Positions 6,449-16,325 of a stretch of DNA of 64,000 bases are shown in pieces (position 1 is the stretch's first letter; each line of letters starts with the position of its first letter). The notes below the pieces were generated by a model. The model was given only the letters and a program-made list of their open reading frames with translations, did not search any database and was not told where the DNA came from. A program made the translations under genes and the position numbers. Origin of the DNA: Bermanella sp040371755 (GTDB lineage Bacteria; Pseudomonadota; Gammaproteobacteria; Pseudomonadales; Oceanobacteraceae); NCBI RefSeq assembly GCF_040371755.1, contig NZ_BAABWE010000005.1, positions 62,001 through 126,000 on the forward strand, in the 5' to 3' direction.

Positions 6449-8710
6449 ATGCCAGCGAAACCCGCCAACACCTCAGTGCCAGCATTGCAACCCACTGATA
6501 TCACCACTTATGCCCCATATCGTGCGGATTTAAAGCCCGCGCCATTTTTGCCTATGAGCAAAAAAGAAATGGATCAGCTAGGTTGGGATAGCTGCGATGT
6601 GATCATTGTGTGCGGTGATGCTTATGTGGATCACCCAAGTTTTGGTATGGCGGTTATTGGGCGTACATTAGAGGCCCAAGGGTTCCGTGTTGGGTTGATT
6701 TGCCAGCCAGACTGGACAGACATTGAAAGCTTTAAAGTGCTGGGTAAACCTAATTTATATTTTGGGGTGTCAGCGGGCAATATGGACAGCATGATTAACC
6801 GTTATACGGCGGATCGCCGAGTACGTCATGATGATGCTTATACCCCTGGTAATATAGGAGGTAAACGCCCTGATCGCGCAGTGACGGTTTATACACAAAA
6901 ACTACGTGAAGTGTATAAAAAAGAGGTGCCTATTATCGCTGGTGGAATCGAAGCTAGCTTACGTCGCTTGAGTCACTACGATTATTGGCAAGACCGTATT
7001 CGCGGTAGTGTTTTGCTAGATAGCACAGCGGATATGCTGTTTTATGGCAACGCCGAGCGAGCCTTAATCGAAGTGACACACCGCCTTGCGGCTGGTGAGG
7101 TCATTACGGATATTCAGGATGTACGTGGTACAGGTTACCTGCGTAAGCAGCTTCCTTTGGATTGGGTACAAATAGACAGTACCGAGTTAGATCAGCCGGG
7201 TAAAATTAAAGCCCATAAAAGCCCTTATGAGATGATCGATGAAGAAGCGAAAGCGCAAGAAGAGGCTTTAAAGAAAGACGGCGCGCAAGTCATTCAAATT
7301 GTACCTCATATGCAAATGCGCAAAACAGATCCTAACGCCAGCTACATTCGCCTGCCGTCACTTGAACAAGTGAAGTCTGATAATGCTCTTTATGCCCACT
7401 TAGATAGGGTATTCCATAAAGAAACTAATCCGGGTAATGCTCGGGCGTTAGTGCAAGCCCATGGACGTAACGATGTATGGATGAATCCACCGCCTATTCC
7501 GTTAACCACGGAAGAACTAGATTGGGTATTTGAACGCCCCTATAAACGGGTGCCTCATCAAACTTATGGCAAAGCTAAGATACCGGCCTATGACATGATT
7601 CGCTTTAGTGTGAATATCATGCGCGGTTGTTTTGGTGGTTGTACATTTTGTAGTATTACCGAACACGAAGGGCGCATCATTCAAAGTCGATCGGAAGGCT
7701 CCATATTAAATGAGATAGAAAATATTCGAGATTTAACCCCAGGTTTTACTGGTTCTATTTCAGATTTAGGCGGTCCAACGGCCAACATGTATCGCCTAAA
7801 TTGTAAGGACAAAGTCATCGAAGAAAATTGCCGCAGACCAAGTTGTGTGTACCCAACTATTTGCAGTAATCTTGAGACTGATCACTCCCATACTACTCAG
7901 TTATACCGAAAAGCCCGTAATATTGAGGGGGTCAAACGTATCGCTGTGGCTTCAGGGTTGCGTTATGACCTAGCAGTAGAAGACCCAGAATATGTTAAAG
8001 AATTAGTCACTCATCATGTGGGCGGTTATTTGAAAATTGCTCCAGAGCACTCGGAAGATGGACCATTAACCAAAATGATGAAGCCCGGCATGGGCACTTA
8101 TTACAAATTTAAAGAGATGTTCGAGAAGTACTCGAAAGAAGCGGGTAAAAAGCAATATTTAATCCCTTATTTTATTAGTGCTCACCCCGGTAGTACCGAT
8201 AAAGACATGCTAAATTTAGCTTTGTGGTTAAAAGAAAATAACTTTAAGGTGGATCAAGTTCAAAACTTTTATCCGTCGCCTATGGCATCCGCCAGTACTA
8301 TGTTTGCTACGGAACGTAACCCATTAAAGCCAATTAAAGCTAAAAACCACGAACCGGTTTTTGCTGCTAAGACCAAAGAGCAGCGTGCGTTACACAAAGC
8401 ATTCTTGCGATACCATGACTCAGAAAGCTGGCCGTTATTGCGCAAAGCTTTAAAGAAAATGGGTAAAGCGCATTTAATCGGTCGAGGGGCTAAGCACTTG
8501 GTGCCACCTGAAACTGGCCGCGAAAAAGATGCGCGCCGCGAAGGTAAAAAATTTGTGTCCAAACACACAGGCGCTAAAAAGTCCTTTGTGGCAAAAACGC
8601 AGCATAATGGCCTGCCAAGTACGCCAAAAGCAAAAAGCGGCAACCCCCCTGCGGGTAATGCTCATTCAGGCAAACCTAAGTTTAAAGCCAAGAATAAGCC
8701 AAAACGCTAA
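6449..8710 (+). CDS. ygiQ: YgiQ-family radical SAM protein
   Basis: This large radical SAM protein (753 residues from this start) is closely similar along its length to the YgiQ/UPF0313 family. PAPFLPMSKKEMDQLGWDSC opens the conserved part, and NIMRGCFGGCTFCSI carries the C-x3-C-x2-C iron-sulfur motif (about Cys394, 398 and 401). KIAPEHSEDGPL and FYPSPMA are further family signatures, and the C-terminus is a long Lys/Ala-rich tail. The ATG at 6380 would add 23 residues; I prefer 6449 because that gives the usual distance to PAPFLP. Neither start has a clear ribosome binding site. The reaction catalysed by the family is not established. Confidence 0.9.
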   Translation: MPAKPANTSVPALQPTDITTYAPYRADLKPAPFLPMSKKEMDQLGWDSCDVIIVCGDAYVDHPSFGMAVIGRTLEAQGFRVGLICQPDWTDIESFKVLGKPNLYFGVSAGNMDSMINRYTADRRVRHDDAYTPGNIGGKRPDRAVTVYTQKLREVYKKEVPIIAGGIEASLRRLSHYDYWQDRIRGSVLLDSTADMLFYGNAERALIEVTHRLAAGEVITDIQDVRGTGYLRKQLPLDWVQIDSTELDQPGKIKAHKSPYEMIDEEAKAQEEALKKDGAQVIQIVPHMQMRKTDPNASYIRLPSLEQVKSDNALYAHLDRVFHKETNPGNARALVQAHGRNDVWMNPPPIPLTTEELDWVFERPYKRVPHQTYGKAKIPAYDMIRFSVNIMRGCFGGCTFCSITEHEGRIIQSRSEGSILNEIENIRDLTPGFTGSISDLGGPTANMYRLNCKDKVIEENCRRPSCVYPTICSNLETDHSHTTQLYRKARNIEGVKRIAVASGLRYDLAVEDPEYVKELVTHHVGGYLKIAPEHSEDGPLTKMMKPGMGTYYKFKEMFEKYSKEAGKKQYLIPYFISAHPGSTDKDMLNLALWLKENNFKVDQVQNFYPSPMASASTMFATERNPLKPIKAKNHEPVFAAKTKEQRALHKAFLRYHDSESWPLLRKALKKMGKAHLIGRGAKHLVPPETGREKDARREGKKFVSKHTGAKKSFVAKTQHNGLPSTPKAKSGNPPAGNAHSGKPKFKAKNKPKR

Positions 8711-8727
8711 TGGCTTTATTAATATTA

Positions 8728-8758
8728 CTTTGTGTCATGTAGTCGTCATGACGCAAAG
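8728..8758 (+). other. Hairpin after ygiQ
   Basis: A 12-bp stem (CTTTGTGTCATG with CATGACGCAAAG, one G-T pair) with a 7-base loop starts 17 bases after the ygiQ stop. No T-run follows, so it may protect the 3' end or act as a factor-dependent terminator. Confidence 0.4.
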
Positions 8759-8802
8759 GGATGATAGTTTCGAATGATCAAACCTGAGTAATTAAACCCT
8801 TC

Positions 8803-9600
8803 ATGAAAACTAATTTATACCGTTATCTTTGTGTGCTGTTTATGGTTAGCATCTTGATATCACCAGTATATGCTCAGTTAGAAGCGGGGTTTGGCATGTC
8901 TGCGGTGAGCGTCCCCCATTACATAGGCAGTGATGAAGCCGAGCAGTTTTACCTGCCTTTTCCTTATTTACGTTATCGAAGCGAGAAGCTCACGATTGAC
9001 CGAAACCTGATTCAGGGAAATTTATGGCATTCAGGTAACTGGTCATTAGAGCTCAGTTTTGGCGGAGCGGTAAAAGTAGATAGTGAAAAAAGCCAAGCTC
9101 GCCAAGGTATGGATGATCTTGACTATATAATTGAAGTAGGCCCAGCCCTGCATTATTACTTTTTAGGTGATCGGGCAAAAGGTAATGCCTTGTTTTTGTC
9201 GTTCCCTATTCGTGGTGCCATAGGTACGGACTTCACTCAAACTAGCTATAGAGGCTTTTCGATTAGTCCAAGGGTAGTATGGCGCAGAGAATATTTTCTA
9301 AATGGTTATGAGGTACGTCCGCAAATGTCATTCGGCCTGCGCAGTGCCAGTGCTCATTACCACGATTACATATATGGCGTGAGTGATGAATTTGTAACGG
9401 CGAACCGTAGTTCCTATCAAGGGGAGCAGGGTTATGGCGGCTGGCAGTTTGGCTATAGTACAGCGGTATTATGGTCCGGTTGGCTGGCTGCTGGATTTAT
9501 GCGATATGTCAACATTGAGGGGGCTGAATTCGACGATAGCCCCTTAGTTAACACCCGTTCGAGCTTACTAATAGGCGGGGCGGTAGCCTACCTATTTTGA
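8803..9600 (+). CDS. MipA/OmpV-family outer-membrane protein
   Basis: This 265-residue protein has a clear signal peptide (residues 1-24, ending VYA|QL). The mature part begins with EAGFGMSAVSVPHYIGSDE and FPYLRYRSEKLTID, typical of the MipA/OmpV scaffold family, and ends in an aromatic residue (YLF) as outer-membrane beta-barrels do. MipA can bridge murein synthases and hydrolases in Escherichia coli, but many homologues are of unknown role. It appears monocistronic. Confidence 0.85.
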   Translation: MKTNLYRYLCVLFMVSILISPVYAQLEAGFGMSAVSVPHYIGSDEAEQFYLPFPYLRYRSEKLTIDRNLIQGNLWHSGNWSLELSFGGAVKVDSEKSQARQGMDDLDYIIEVGPALHYYFLGDRAKGNALFLSFPIRGAIGTDFTQTSYRGFSISPRVVWRREYFLNGYEVRPQMSFGLRSASAHYHDYIYGVSDEFVTANRSSYQGEQGYGGWQFGYSTAVLWSGWLAAGFMRYVNIEGAEFDDSPLVNTRSSLLIGGAVAYLF

Positions 9601-9718
9601 AGCAATCATGATTAATTCAGTGTACAATCGTTCACCCTTTTCATTGATAGATTCATAAAATATGAATTTTATTAATAGTTAAGTTTAATAGAATAAAGAG
9701 ATTTAATAAGAGTCCATA

Positions 9719-10549
9719 ATGAAATATTTTTTCACCTTAATGTTCGCCACTATGCTCAGCTTTTCGGCCATTGAATCTGCTGAAGCTAAACGTTTTGGCA
9801 GTGGTGGTTTTGGTAAAGCTTTTAAAACCAGCCCTTTCAAAAAGGCTAGTCCAGCCACACCAGCAAAGCCGTCAGCGACACCTGATAAAGCGAAATCTGC
9901 ACGCCCAGGTATGATGGGTGGTTTAATGGGAGGGCTTCTTGCTGGTGGGTTATTCGCTTATTTACTTGGTAGTGGTGCGTTTGAAGGTGTTCAGTTTATG
10001 GATATTCTATTATTTGCTCTTGCTGGATTTGTCTTATTTAAATTATTCGCGCGGCCAAAAGCCAAGACTCAATATGCCGGAATGCAAAGAGGGGCATTTG
10101 AAGAGCCCAACCTAGCTAGCCAGAATACCGCTACTGCTTTTAATCAAGCCGCTTCAACACAAGAAGAGAGCATCCCTTTACAATTTCCACAAGGGTTTGA
10201 TGTGACAGGCTTTGAACAAGGGGCGCTTGATCATTTTAAACTGGTACACAAGGCATGGGATGACGGTAACTTAACGACCATTGAAGAATATGTTCACCCA
10301 GAATTACTGGCTCAGTTACAAGCACAGCGCCAACAGTATGGTACCCAGCTAGACAATCAAGTTGTGGACTTGAGTGCCAGTATCGTTCGTTCAGAGCCTA
10401 CAGCCAATGATGGTCACCGTATTAGTATTTTATTCCGTGGCCTAATGAAAGACATGCAAAGCAATGAAGAGCATGGCGTATTCGATGTTTGGCATCTAGA
10501 AAAAGCGGGAAGCAGCCCTTGGTTAATCATTGGTATCGAAGCTGAATAA
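9719..10549 (+). CDS. Tim44-like domain protein
   Basis: This 276-residue protein has a signal-like N-terminus (to about residue 23, ESAEA|KR), a basic Pro/Ala/Lys region (30-60), a Gly/Met-rich hydrophobic stretch (65-90), a second hydrophobic helix (about 95-112, DILLFALAGFVLFKLF) and a C-terminal Tim44-like domain (about 155-276). That domain contains FEQGALDHFKLVHKAWDDGN and ends WLIIGIEAE. Bacterial members are membrane proteins of unknown role; the fold is NTF2-like and may bind lipid or protein. The desaturase gene follows after 23 bases and may share its transcript, hinting at a membrane-lipid connection. Confidence 0.82.
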   Translation: MKYFFTLMFATMLSFSAIESAEAKRFGSGGFGKAFKTSPFKKASPATPAKPSATPDKAKSARPGMMGGLMGGLLAGGLFAYLLGSGAFEGVQFMDILLFALAGFVLFKLFARPKAKTQYAGMQRGAFEEPNLASQNTATAFNQAASTQEESIPLQFPQGFDVTGFEQGALDHFKLVHKAWDDGNLTTIEEYVHPELLAQLQAQRQQYGTQLDNQVVDLSASIVRSEPTANDGHRISILFRGLMKDMQSNEEHGVFDVWHLEKAGSSPWLIIGIEAE

Positions 10550-10572
10550 CCCCAGAATTTTAGGAGTATATT

Positions 10573-11745
10573 ATGTTTGATTTAGGTCTCTCGGGTCTTA
10601 ACGGTTGGGAAATACTGTTATACACCCTGATTATGACGCACATCTCCATCGTAAGTGTGACCATTTATCTGCACCGTGCCATGGCACATAGAGCCATGGA
10701 TTTGAATCCGGTGTTGGCGAACTTCTTTCGTTTTTGGTTGTGGTTAACCACGGCAACCATTACGAAAGAATGGGTGTCTATCCACCGTAAGCATCATGCA
10801 AAATGCGAAACCAAAGATGATCCTCACTCACCTGTGGTAAAAGGGTTAAAAACCGTTTTATTGAAAGGTGCAGAGCTATACAAAAATGAAGCAGAAAGCC
10901 AAGAAACATTAACTCGCTATGGTAAGGGCTGCCCTGATGATTGGGTTGAAAATAACGTATATCAAAAATACAAATTTCTAGGTATTTTCATCATGTTAGG
11001 TTTTAACATACTGATGTTTGGACCTATCGGCATTACGGTTTGGGCGGTTCAGATGATGTGGATGCCAGTTCATGCGGCGGGTATTATCAACGGCATTGGT
11101 CATGCGCTTGGTTATCGTAATTTTGAGTGTTCAGATGCTGCTACAAATATTAGTCCTTGGGGTATTTGGATCGGCGGAGAAGAGCTTCATAACAATCATC
11201 ACACCTACCCAAATTCAGCCAAATTATCCGTTAAAAAATGGGAATTTGATATTGGTTGGATGTACATAACTATTTTTAAAACACTAGGTTTGATTAAAAA
11301 TATTCGTACGGGCCCTGTTATGGCCATCGATAAAAACAAACTAGAGTTAGACTTTGATTCAGCATTGGCAGCAGCGAACAATCGTTTTCAAATTATGGCT
11401 AAGTTCTATAAAAGTGTATTAAAGCCAGTGGCCAAGCAAGAGAAAGAAGAATCTAACCTTAATTTGCCGTTTGCTCGTGTTAAGCGATTATTGCGTAAAG
11501 AAGAGGCTCTGCTTAGCGAAAACTATCGTGAGCAATTAGCAGACTTGTTGGCTCATAACGAAATGGTTGAAAAAGTCTATAAAATGAAACAGGAGCTTCA
11601 ACTGGTATGGAAAAAACGTACCGCAAGTCGCGACGAGTTTTTAAAAGCCATGCAGGCTTGGTGTAAAGAGGCTGAGGAAAGCGGTATTCGTGCGCTGGAG
11701 GAGTTCTCGCAAAGTTTACGTCAGTACAGTACTAAAATGGCGTAA
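10573..11745 (+). CDS. Membrane fatty-acid desaturase
   Basis: This is a 390-residue integral membrane di-iron desaturase. Three His boxes are visible: HRAMAH at residues 34-39, HRKHH at 71-75 and HNNHH at 206-210. They bind the two irons that insert a double bond in an acyl chain. The hydrophobic segments between the boxes fit the acyl-CoA/delta-9 family. The last 130 residues are a charged, probably helical tail, as in the Pseudomonas DesB/DesC-type proteins of about the same length. It would tune membrane fluidity. A strong terminator follows. Confidence 0.9.
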   Translation: MFDLGLSGLNGWEILLYTLIMTHISIVSVTIYLHRAMAHRAMDLNPVLANFFRFWLWLTTATITKEWVSIHRKHHAKCETKDDPHSPVVKGLKTVLLKGAELYKNEAESQETLTRYGKGCPDDWVENNVYQKYKFLGIFIMLGFNILMFGPIGITVWAVQMMWMPVHAAGIINGIGHALGYRNFECSDAATNISPWGIWIGGEELHNNHHTYPNSAKLSVKKWEFDIGWMYITIFKTLGLIKNIRTGPVMAIDKNKLELDFDSALAAANNRFQIMAKFYKSVLKPVAKQEKEESNLNLPFARVKRLLRKEEALLSENYREQLADLLAHNEMVEKVYKMKQELQLVWKKRTASRDEFLKAMQAWCKEAEESGIRALEEFSQSLRQYSTKMA

Positions 11746-11761
11746 TTCGTCTTTAAATTTA

Positions 11762-11787
11762 AAAAAGGAGCAATAGGCTCCTTTTTT
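11762..11787 (+). terminator. Intrinsic terminator after the desaturase
   Basis: The stem AAAGGAGC/GCTCCTTT (11764-11771 and 11777-11784) is followed by T residues, 18 bases after the stop. Confidence 0.9.
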
Positions 11788-11866
11788 TATGCCTATATGT
11801 TTCATCAATCTTTACAGTTATCATCCGTGAACTAGACTTTAAGGTATTCGCTATAAGGGTAATGCC

Positions 11867-13003
11867 ATGTTTGGTAGTAAGCAAATCAAACTGTTAGAAC
11901 AAAAATTGCAATCTTCTGAGCAAGAAAATACCAAACTAAATGAAAGAGTACTTGAGCTTGAGCAAGCATTACAAGATGCTTTTAGTCATCTAGCAAATCA
12001 ACAAAAAACCAACCATGAATATCATTCTATTCAAGAGTTATGGGGCACCAGTAGTACACGATTAACCGATATACGAGAGCACGCCAGTCACTTTGTTGGT
12101 GAACTCTCCGCTGAACGTATTCGAATCAATGAGGCCAGTAGCCTGTTCTCACAAGCCAGTTTGTCTTTGGATTCACTATATCAGCAGTTAGAAGAAATCC
12201 GTGATGAATCTGTTGTGTCGCAAAATCGCATAGAATCTGTCAGTGATGTAACGATTAAAATTGACGAATTTGTAAAATCCATTGTCGATATCAGCGACCA
12301 AACTAACTTACTTGCTTTAAATGCTGCTATTGAAGCGGCTCGAGCAGGAGAGCAAGGGCGAGGTTTTGCTGTGGTTGCCGACGAAGTCAGAAACTTAGCT
12401 AAGCGCACTGGCGAAGCCACTGAAAATATCAGTAGTTTGGTTTCACAGATCAATACTCAAACAAAAGATACTAAAGAGGGTATTGGGGCCACAGCGGTTA
12501 AAACCGAAAGAATGACAGACAATACAGAAACCCTCATCACGACCGTAAGTGAAGTGTTAAGTATTTCTAACCAAATGAAAAAAGTGATCACGCAAGCCTC
12601 TTATGCGTCGTTTATTACTACAGTCATGCTCGATCATATTGATTGGAAAAACTGCGTATACCAAAATCTACAATATCCACAAAAAGACGTTAGTTTAGAG
12701 ATAGCTGACCATACACAATGTCGCTTAGGTAAGTGGTACTTTGAAGGGGAAGGGAAGGCTTCGTTCTCTCATTTATCCTCGTATGCCAAACTGAATGAAC
12801 CTCATAAATCGGTACATGAAAATGGTATGAAAGCGTTAAAAGCAAATTACGATAAGAACCGTGAATTAACCATTACTCATTTGAAAAAAATGGAAGAGGC
12901 CAGTCAAGTTGTACAAGATATATTAGATGGCATGATTGATGAAATATTTAAGACTCTCAGAGATGAACCTGTAAATGTTAGTGCGGAAGTAGATCTATTT
13001 TAA
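11867..13003 (+). CDS. Soluble chemoreceptor with C-terminal zinc-binding CZB domain
   Basis: This 378-residue methyl-accepting protein has no transmembrane segment or signal peptide. Residues 1-45 form a coiled coil. The signalling hairpin contains ISDQTNLLALNAAIEAARAG and RGFAVVADEVRNLAKRT at about 142-180. A CZB-type domain follows from about residue 255: H in LDHIDWKN, C in HTQCRLGKWYF, and H residues in NEPHKSVHENG are the expected zinc ligands. CZB receptors sense zinc or hypochlorous acid in studied cases. The signalling hairpin is short, so it would sit in a cytoplasmic array. Its stop overlaps the end of the convergent next gene by 4 bases. Confidence 0.9.
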   Translation: MFGSKQIKLLEQKLQSSEQENTKLNERVLELEQALQDAFSHLANQQKTNHEYHSIQELWGTSSTRLTDIREHASHFVGELSAERIRINEASSLFSQASLSLDSLYQQLEEIRDESVVSQNRIESVSDVTIKIDEFVKSIVDISDQTNLLALNAAIEAARAGEQGRGFAVVADEVRNLAKRTGEATENISSLVSQINTQTKDTKEGIGATAVKTERMTDNTETLITTVSEVLSISNQMKKVITQASYASFITTVMLDHIDWKNCVYQNLQYPQKDVSLEIADHTQCRLGKWYFEGEGKASFSHLSSYAKLNEPHKSVHENGMKALKANYDKNRELTITHLKKMEEASQVVQDILDGMIDEIFKTLRDEPVNVSAEVDLF

Positions 13004-13341
13004 TTTAAGGGCGAAACCAGAGCGTTTTGCATCATCTCAAACAAACGCTGTTGAGTTAATTCACTTAGCTTAATTTCTGTAAAATTGAATGACGGATCTT
13101 GCGAGATTCTGCCAAATTCATAATCTACAATTTCTACCTTATTATCATGTAACACCATAATGATTCGAGTATCATTTAATGGGTTTTCAATGGTTAAGGT
13201 ATCTGCTGCAAAGCCAGCCTTTCGAAGTTGATGGCTAATGCCGATAATTGGATCCACGTTTGGGTACTTTGCTTGAATATCTGCTTGTGCAAGTTTGGCC
13301 ACTTCGCATAAATCGTATACTTTTGCGTCTTTAATTTTCAT
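13000..13341 (-). CDS. Small unknown protein
   Basis: This 113-residue soluble, acidic protein has no signal peptide. I do not recognise the family. It begins MKIKDAKVYDLCEVAKLAQADI and contains a beta-rich middle (DTRIIMVLHDNKVEIVDYEFG) and a helical end. It lies between the chemoreceptor gene (convergent, 4-base overlap) and liuE (same strand, 52 bases apart), so it could be transcribed as the tail of the liu operon or alone. Codon use looks like its neighbours. Confidence 0.7.
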   Translation of the reverse strand: MKIKDAKVYDLCEVAKLAQADIQAKYPNVDPIIGISHQLRKAGFAADTLTIENPLNDTRIIMVLHDNKVEIVDYEFGRISQDPSFNFTEIKLSELTQQRLFEMMQNALVSPLN

Positions 13342-13393
13342 GAATTATTTAAACTAATAAAAAATTTTACTTAGTTTAATTAATTTTGTGCAA

Positions 13394-14302
13394 TCAAGAC
13401 AGGGCTACTCCCACTTTACTTTGATTTTCACGGCCCAGTGTTTCACAAATCCAATTACCTGTATCGATGACCGCCTTTAGGTCAACGCCGGTTACAATGT
13501 CCATGCCTTGTAACATGTATAACACGTCTTCGGTGGCGACATTACCGCTGGCCCCTTTGGCATAAGGGCATCCTCCTAAACCGGCCACAGCGCTGTCGAT
13601 TTTATTGATGCCGTATTCTAGGCTGGTGTAAATATTGACTAATGCTTGTCCATAGGTGTTATGACAATGTATGGCTAGCTTTTCTGCTGGAATGTATTTC
13701 AAAACCGCATCTAACATGTGTTTAAACTTAACCGGTGTTCCTACACCGATAGTGTCGCCTAATGAAATCTCATAGCAACCCATGTCATATAAGGTTTTAG
13801 CAACACGGGCGACTGTTTGTGGCTCAATGTATCCTTGGTAAGGGCAACCAATAACCGTTGAAACATAACCACGTATGGGCAGGTTATGTTGCTTAGCTGT
13901 TGTTATTACACTTTCAAATTGAGTCAGGCTTTGTTCAATTGAACAATTAATATTTTTTTGCGTGAAAGCCTCGCTGGCGGCCCCAAAGATGGCAACTTCA
14001 TCGGCATGATATTGTATTGCTCCTTGTAACCCTTGCAGGTTGGGGGTCAGTACTGAAAAGTGCGCACCTGTCTGCTGTTTGATGCCGCTTGTGTTTAAGG
14101 TTTCTAAAACGTGATCGGTGTTGGCCATTTGCGGCACCCATTTTGGTGAAACAAAACTGCCAGCTTCGATCTTTTTCAGCCCGCTTCGGGCTAAGCGTTT
14201 AATTAATTCTACGCGTGTGGCCACGGGCAGTATAATGGATTCGTTTTGCAGGCCGTCACGAGCGCCCACTTCAATTAACTCCACATGAGTTGGTAAAGAC
14301 AT
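13394..14302 (-). CDS. liuE: Hydroxymethylglutaryl-CoA lyase
   Basis: This 302-residue enzyme splits HMG-CoA to acetoacetate and acetyl-CoA, the last step of leucine degradation. VELIEVGARDGLQNE near the start, IEAGSFVSPKWVPQMA, and the active-site loop GLGGCPYAKGASGNVATED with the catalytic Cys identify the family. It starts 1 base after the liuD stop. It is the last gene of the liu operon. Confidence 0.96.
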   Translation of the reverse strand: MSLPTHVELIEVGARDGLQNESIILPVATRVELIKRLARSGLKKIEAGSFVSPKWVPQMANTDHVLETLNTSGIKQQTGAHFSVLTPNLQGLQGAIQYHADEVAIFGAASEAFTQKNINCSIEQSLTQFESVITTAKQHNLPIRGYVSTVIGCPYQGYIEPQTVARVAKTLYDMGCYEISLGDTIGVGTPVKFKHMLDAVLKYIPAEKLAIHCHNTYGQALVNIYTSLEYGINKIDSAVAGLGGCPYAKGASGNVATEDVLYMLQGMDIVTGVDLKAVIDTGNWICETLGRENQSKVGVALS

Positions 14303-14303
14303 A

Positions 14304-16325
14304 CTAGGCCTCGGCTAAATCAATTAATTGGTTGCCTTCATTCACTAAATCCCCCACGTTAAAAAACACCGCTTCGATGACGCCATCTTTAGGAGCTTTA
14401 ATAGCATGTTCCATTTTCATGGCTTCCATGATGATCAATGTGTCGCCGCTTTTAACAGGCTGACCAACTTTTCCATTTATCTGAATGATAGTGCCGTTCA
14501 TAGGGGCGGTTAGGCTGCCTTGTTGCTGGTGGACTTGATTATAATTTCGTTGCGGATATTCAAATTGGCTTTGGCTTTTCTCATCATAAACTAAGGTGTG
14601 ATTGTTGTGGCTAAGCACGTTGGCATACTGCCAAACGCCATTTAGTTGATAATGTAATCGAGTGCCTTCTAGGTTGGCGCAAACCAAATAGGTTTGATCA
14701 TGAATGGTGATTTTCCATTGGTTTGTTTGTATATGATTGTTTATATGCTCGACGTTAAGCTTTATAGGGTTACCAAGAGAAATCAAGGTTAAGGTTTCAA
14801 TCGATTGTTGGTTCAAACGAAAACTAGAATGGTTATGCCATGGGTTGTTACTGTCTTGTTTGTTTTTAAGCATATGCTTGTCACGGGTCAGTATTCGCTG
14901 ACACACAGCCGCAATTAGATGATGATGGCTGGCTGCTTCAGGTGAGTTTAATTCAGTGGTATGTGCATCAATAAACTGGGTATTCACTTTACCTTGTTTA
15001 AAATCGTCCACTTCAACAATTTTGCGTAAAAATCCAAGGTTGGTGGTGATGCCTGAAATTTGATAGGCCTGTAGTGCAAGTTTTAATTGGTTTATGCAGG
15101 CAGCTCGGTCTTCACCCCATACGATTAATTTACTAATCATAGGATCATAAAAGGGGCTGATTTCATCACCTTGTTGTACGCCACTGTCTAAACGTACACG
15201 TTGATCAATAAGCTTAGGGGTTTGTAAGTAGGCTATTTTTCCTGTGGTGGGTAAAAAGTCATTGTCTGGATCTTCTGCATAGACTCGTACTTCTATGGCG
15301 TGTCCATGAATGCTTAATTGATCTTGGCTGAGTGCTAATTTTCCACCTTGGGCTACTTTAATTTGCCAAGCCACTAAATCCAGCCCTGTGATCATTTCGG
15401 TTACTGGGTGCTCTACTTGTAAGCGAGTGTTCATTTCCATGAAGTAGAAGGGTGAATCGGTTTGGCTTGGGTCGTATAAAAACTCTACCGTACCTGCTCC
15501 CACATAGTGAATGGCTTTTGCGGCCTTGAGAGCGGCTTCGCCCATTGCCTCACGATGAGCTTGTGGGAAATCTGGTGCGGGCGCTTCTTCTAATATTTTT
15601 TGGTGGCGGCGTTGTATCGAACAATCACGCTCAAACAGATATACGCCGTTGCCTAATTCATCTAAAAACACTTGAATTTCCACATGTCGAGGGCGGGTGA
15701 TGTATTTTTCTACCAATAACTTATCGTCGCCAAAACTGTTTAAGCCCTCTCGTTTAGCCCCTAGGATAGCCGCTGCAATGCTTTGCTCGTTTTCGACGAC
15801 ACGCATACCTTTGCCGCCGCCACCTGCACTGGCTTTGATTAATACTGGAAAACCTAGGTGCAAAATTTGTTGGGTTAAAAAAGCATCGTCTTGATTGTCA
15901 CCATGATAGCCAGGTACCAGTGGTACATTGGCTTTTTCCATAATGGCTTTTGATTCACTTTTAGACCCCATGGCTTCTATGGCGTTTACAGGTGGGCCAA
16001 TCCAAATAAGGCCTGCTTTTTTAATGGCCTGTGCAAAGCCTGGGTTTTCAGATAAAAAACCATAACCTGGGTGTACTCCATCGGCGTTTGATTGTTGTGC
16101 TATCTGCAAGATTTTGGCTACGTTTAAGTAACTGTCTTTTGCTGGGCTTGGGCCAATGTACCAAGCTTCATCCGCTTTTTTAACGTGTTGAGCATGTTCG
16201 TCGGCGTCACTGTATAACGCAATGCAGTGTATCCCCATGGCTTGAGCGCTTTTCATGATGCGAATGGCAATTTCGCCGCGATTAGCGATGAGTAATCGAG
16301 ACAAGGTTTTATTGTGTTTATTCAT
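14304..16325 (-). CDS. liuD: Methylcrotonyl-CoA carboxylase, biotin-containing subunit
   Basis: This is the 673-residue alpha subunit of 3-methylcrotonyl-CoA carboxylase. The biotin carboxylase domain occupies about residues 8-455, with the ATP-grasp loop KASAGGGGKGMR and EMNTRLQVEHPVTE. A linker domain follows, then a C-terminal biotinyl domain with MEAMKMEH at about 632-639, whose Lys carries biotin. It works with LiuB. Its start overlaps the end of liuC by 8 bases, which indicates coupling. Confidence 0.96.
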   Translation of the reverse strand: MNKHNKTLSRLLIANRGEIAIRIMKSAQAMGIHCIALYSDADEHAQHVKKADEAWYIGPSPAKDSYLNVAKILQIAQQSNADGVHPGYGFLSENPGFAQAIKKAGLIWIGPPVNAIEAMGSKSESKAIMEKANVPLVPGYHGDNQDDAFLTQQILHLGFPVLIKASAGGGGKGMRVVENEQSIAAAILGAKREGLNSFGDDKLLVEKYITRPRHVEIQVFLDELGNGVYLFERDCSIQRRHQKILEEAPAPDFPQAHREAMGEAALKAAKAIHYVGAGTVEFLYDPSQTDSPFYFMEMNTRLQVEHPVTEMITGLDLVAWQIKVAQGGKLALSQDQLSIHGHAIEVRVYAEDPDNDFLPTTGKIAYLQTPKLIDQRVRLDSGVQQGDEISPFYDPMISKLIVWGEDRAACINQLKLALQAYQISGITTNLGFLRKIVEVDDFKQGKVNTQFIDAHTTELNSPEAASHHHLIAAVCQRILTRDKHMLKNKQDSNNPWHNHSSFRLNQQSIETLTLISLGNPIKLNVEHINNHIQTNQWKITIHDQTYLVCANLEGTRLHYQLNGVWQYANVLSHNNHTLVYDEKSQSQFEYPQRNYNQVHQQQGSLTAPMNGTIIQINGKVGQPVKSGDTLIIMEAMKMEHAIKAPKDGVIEAVFFNVGDLVNEGNQLIDLAEA

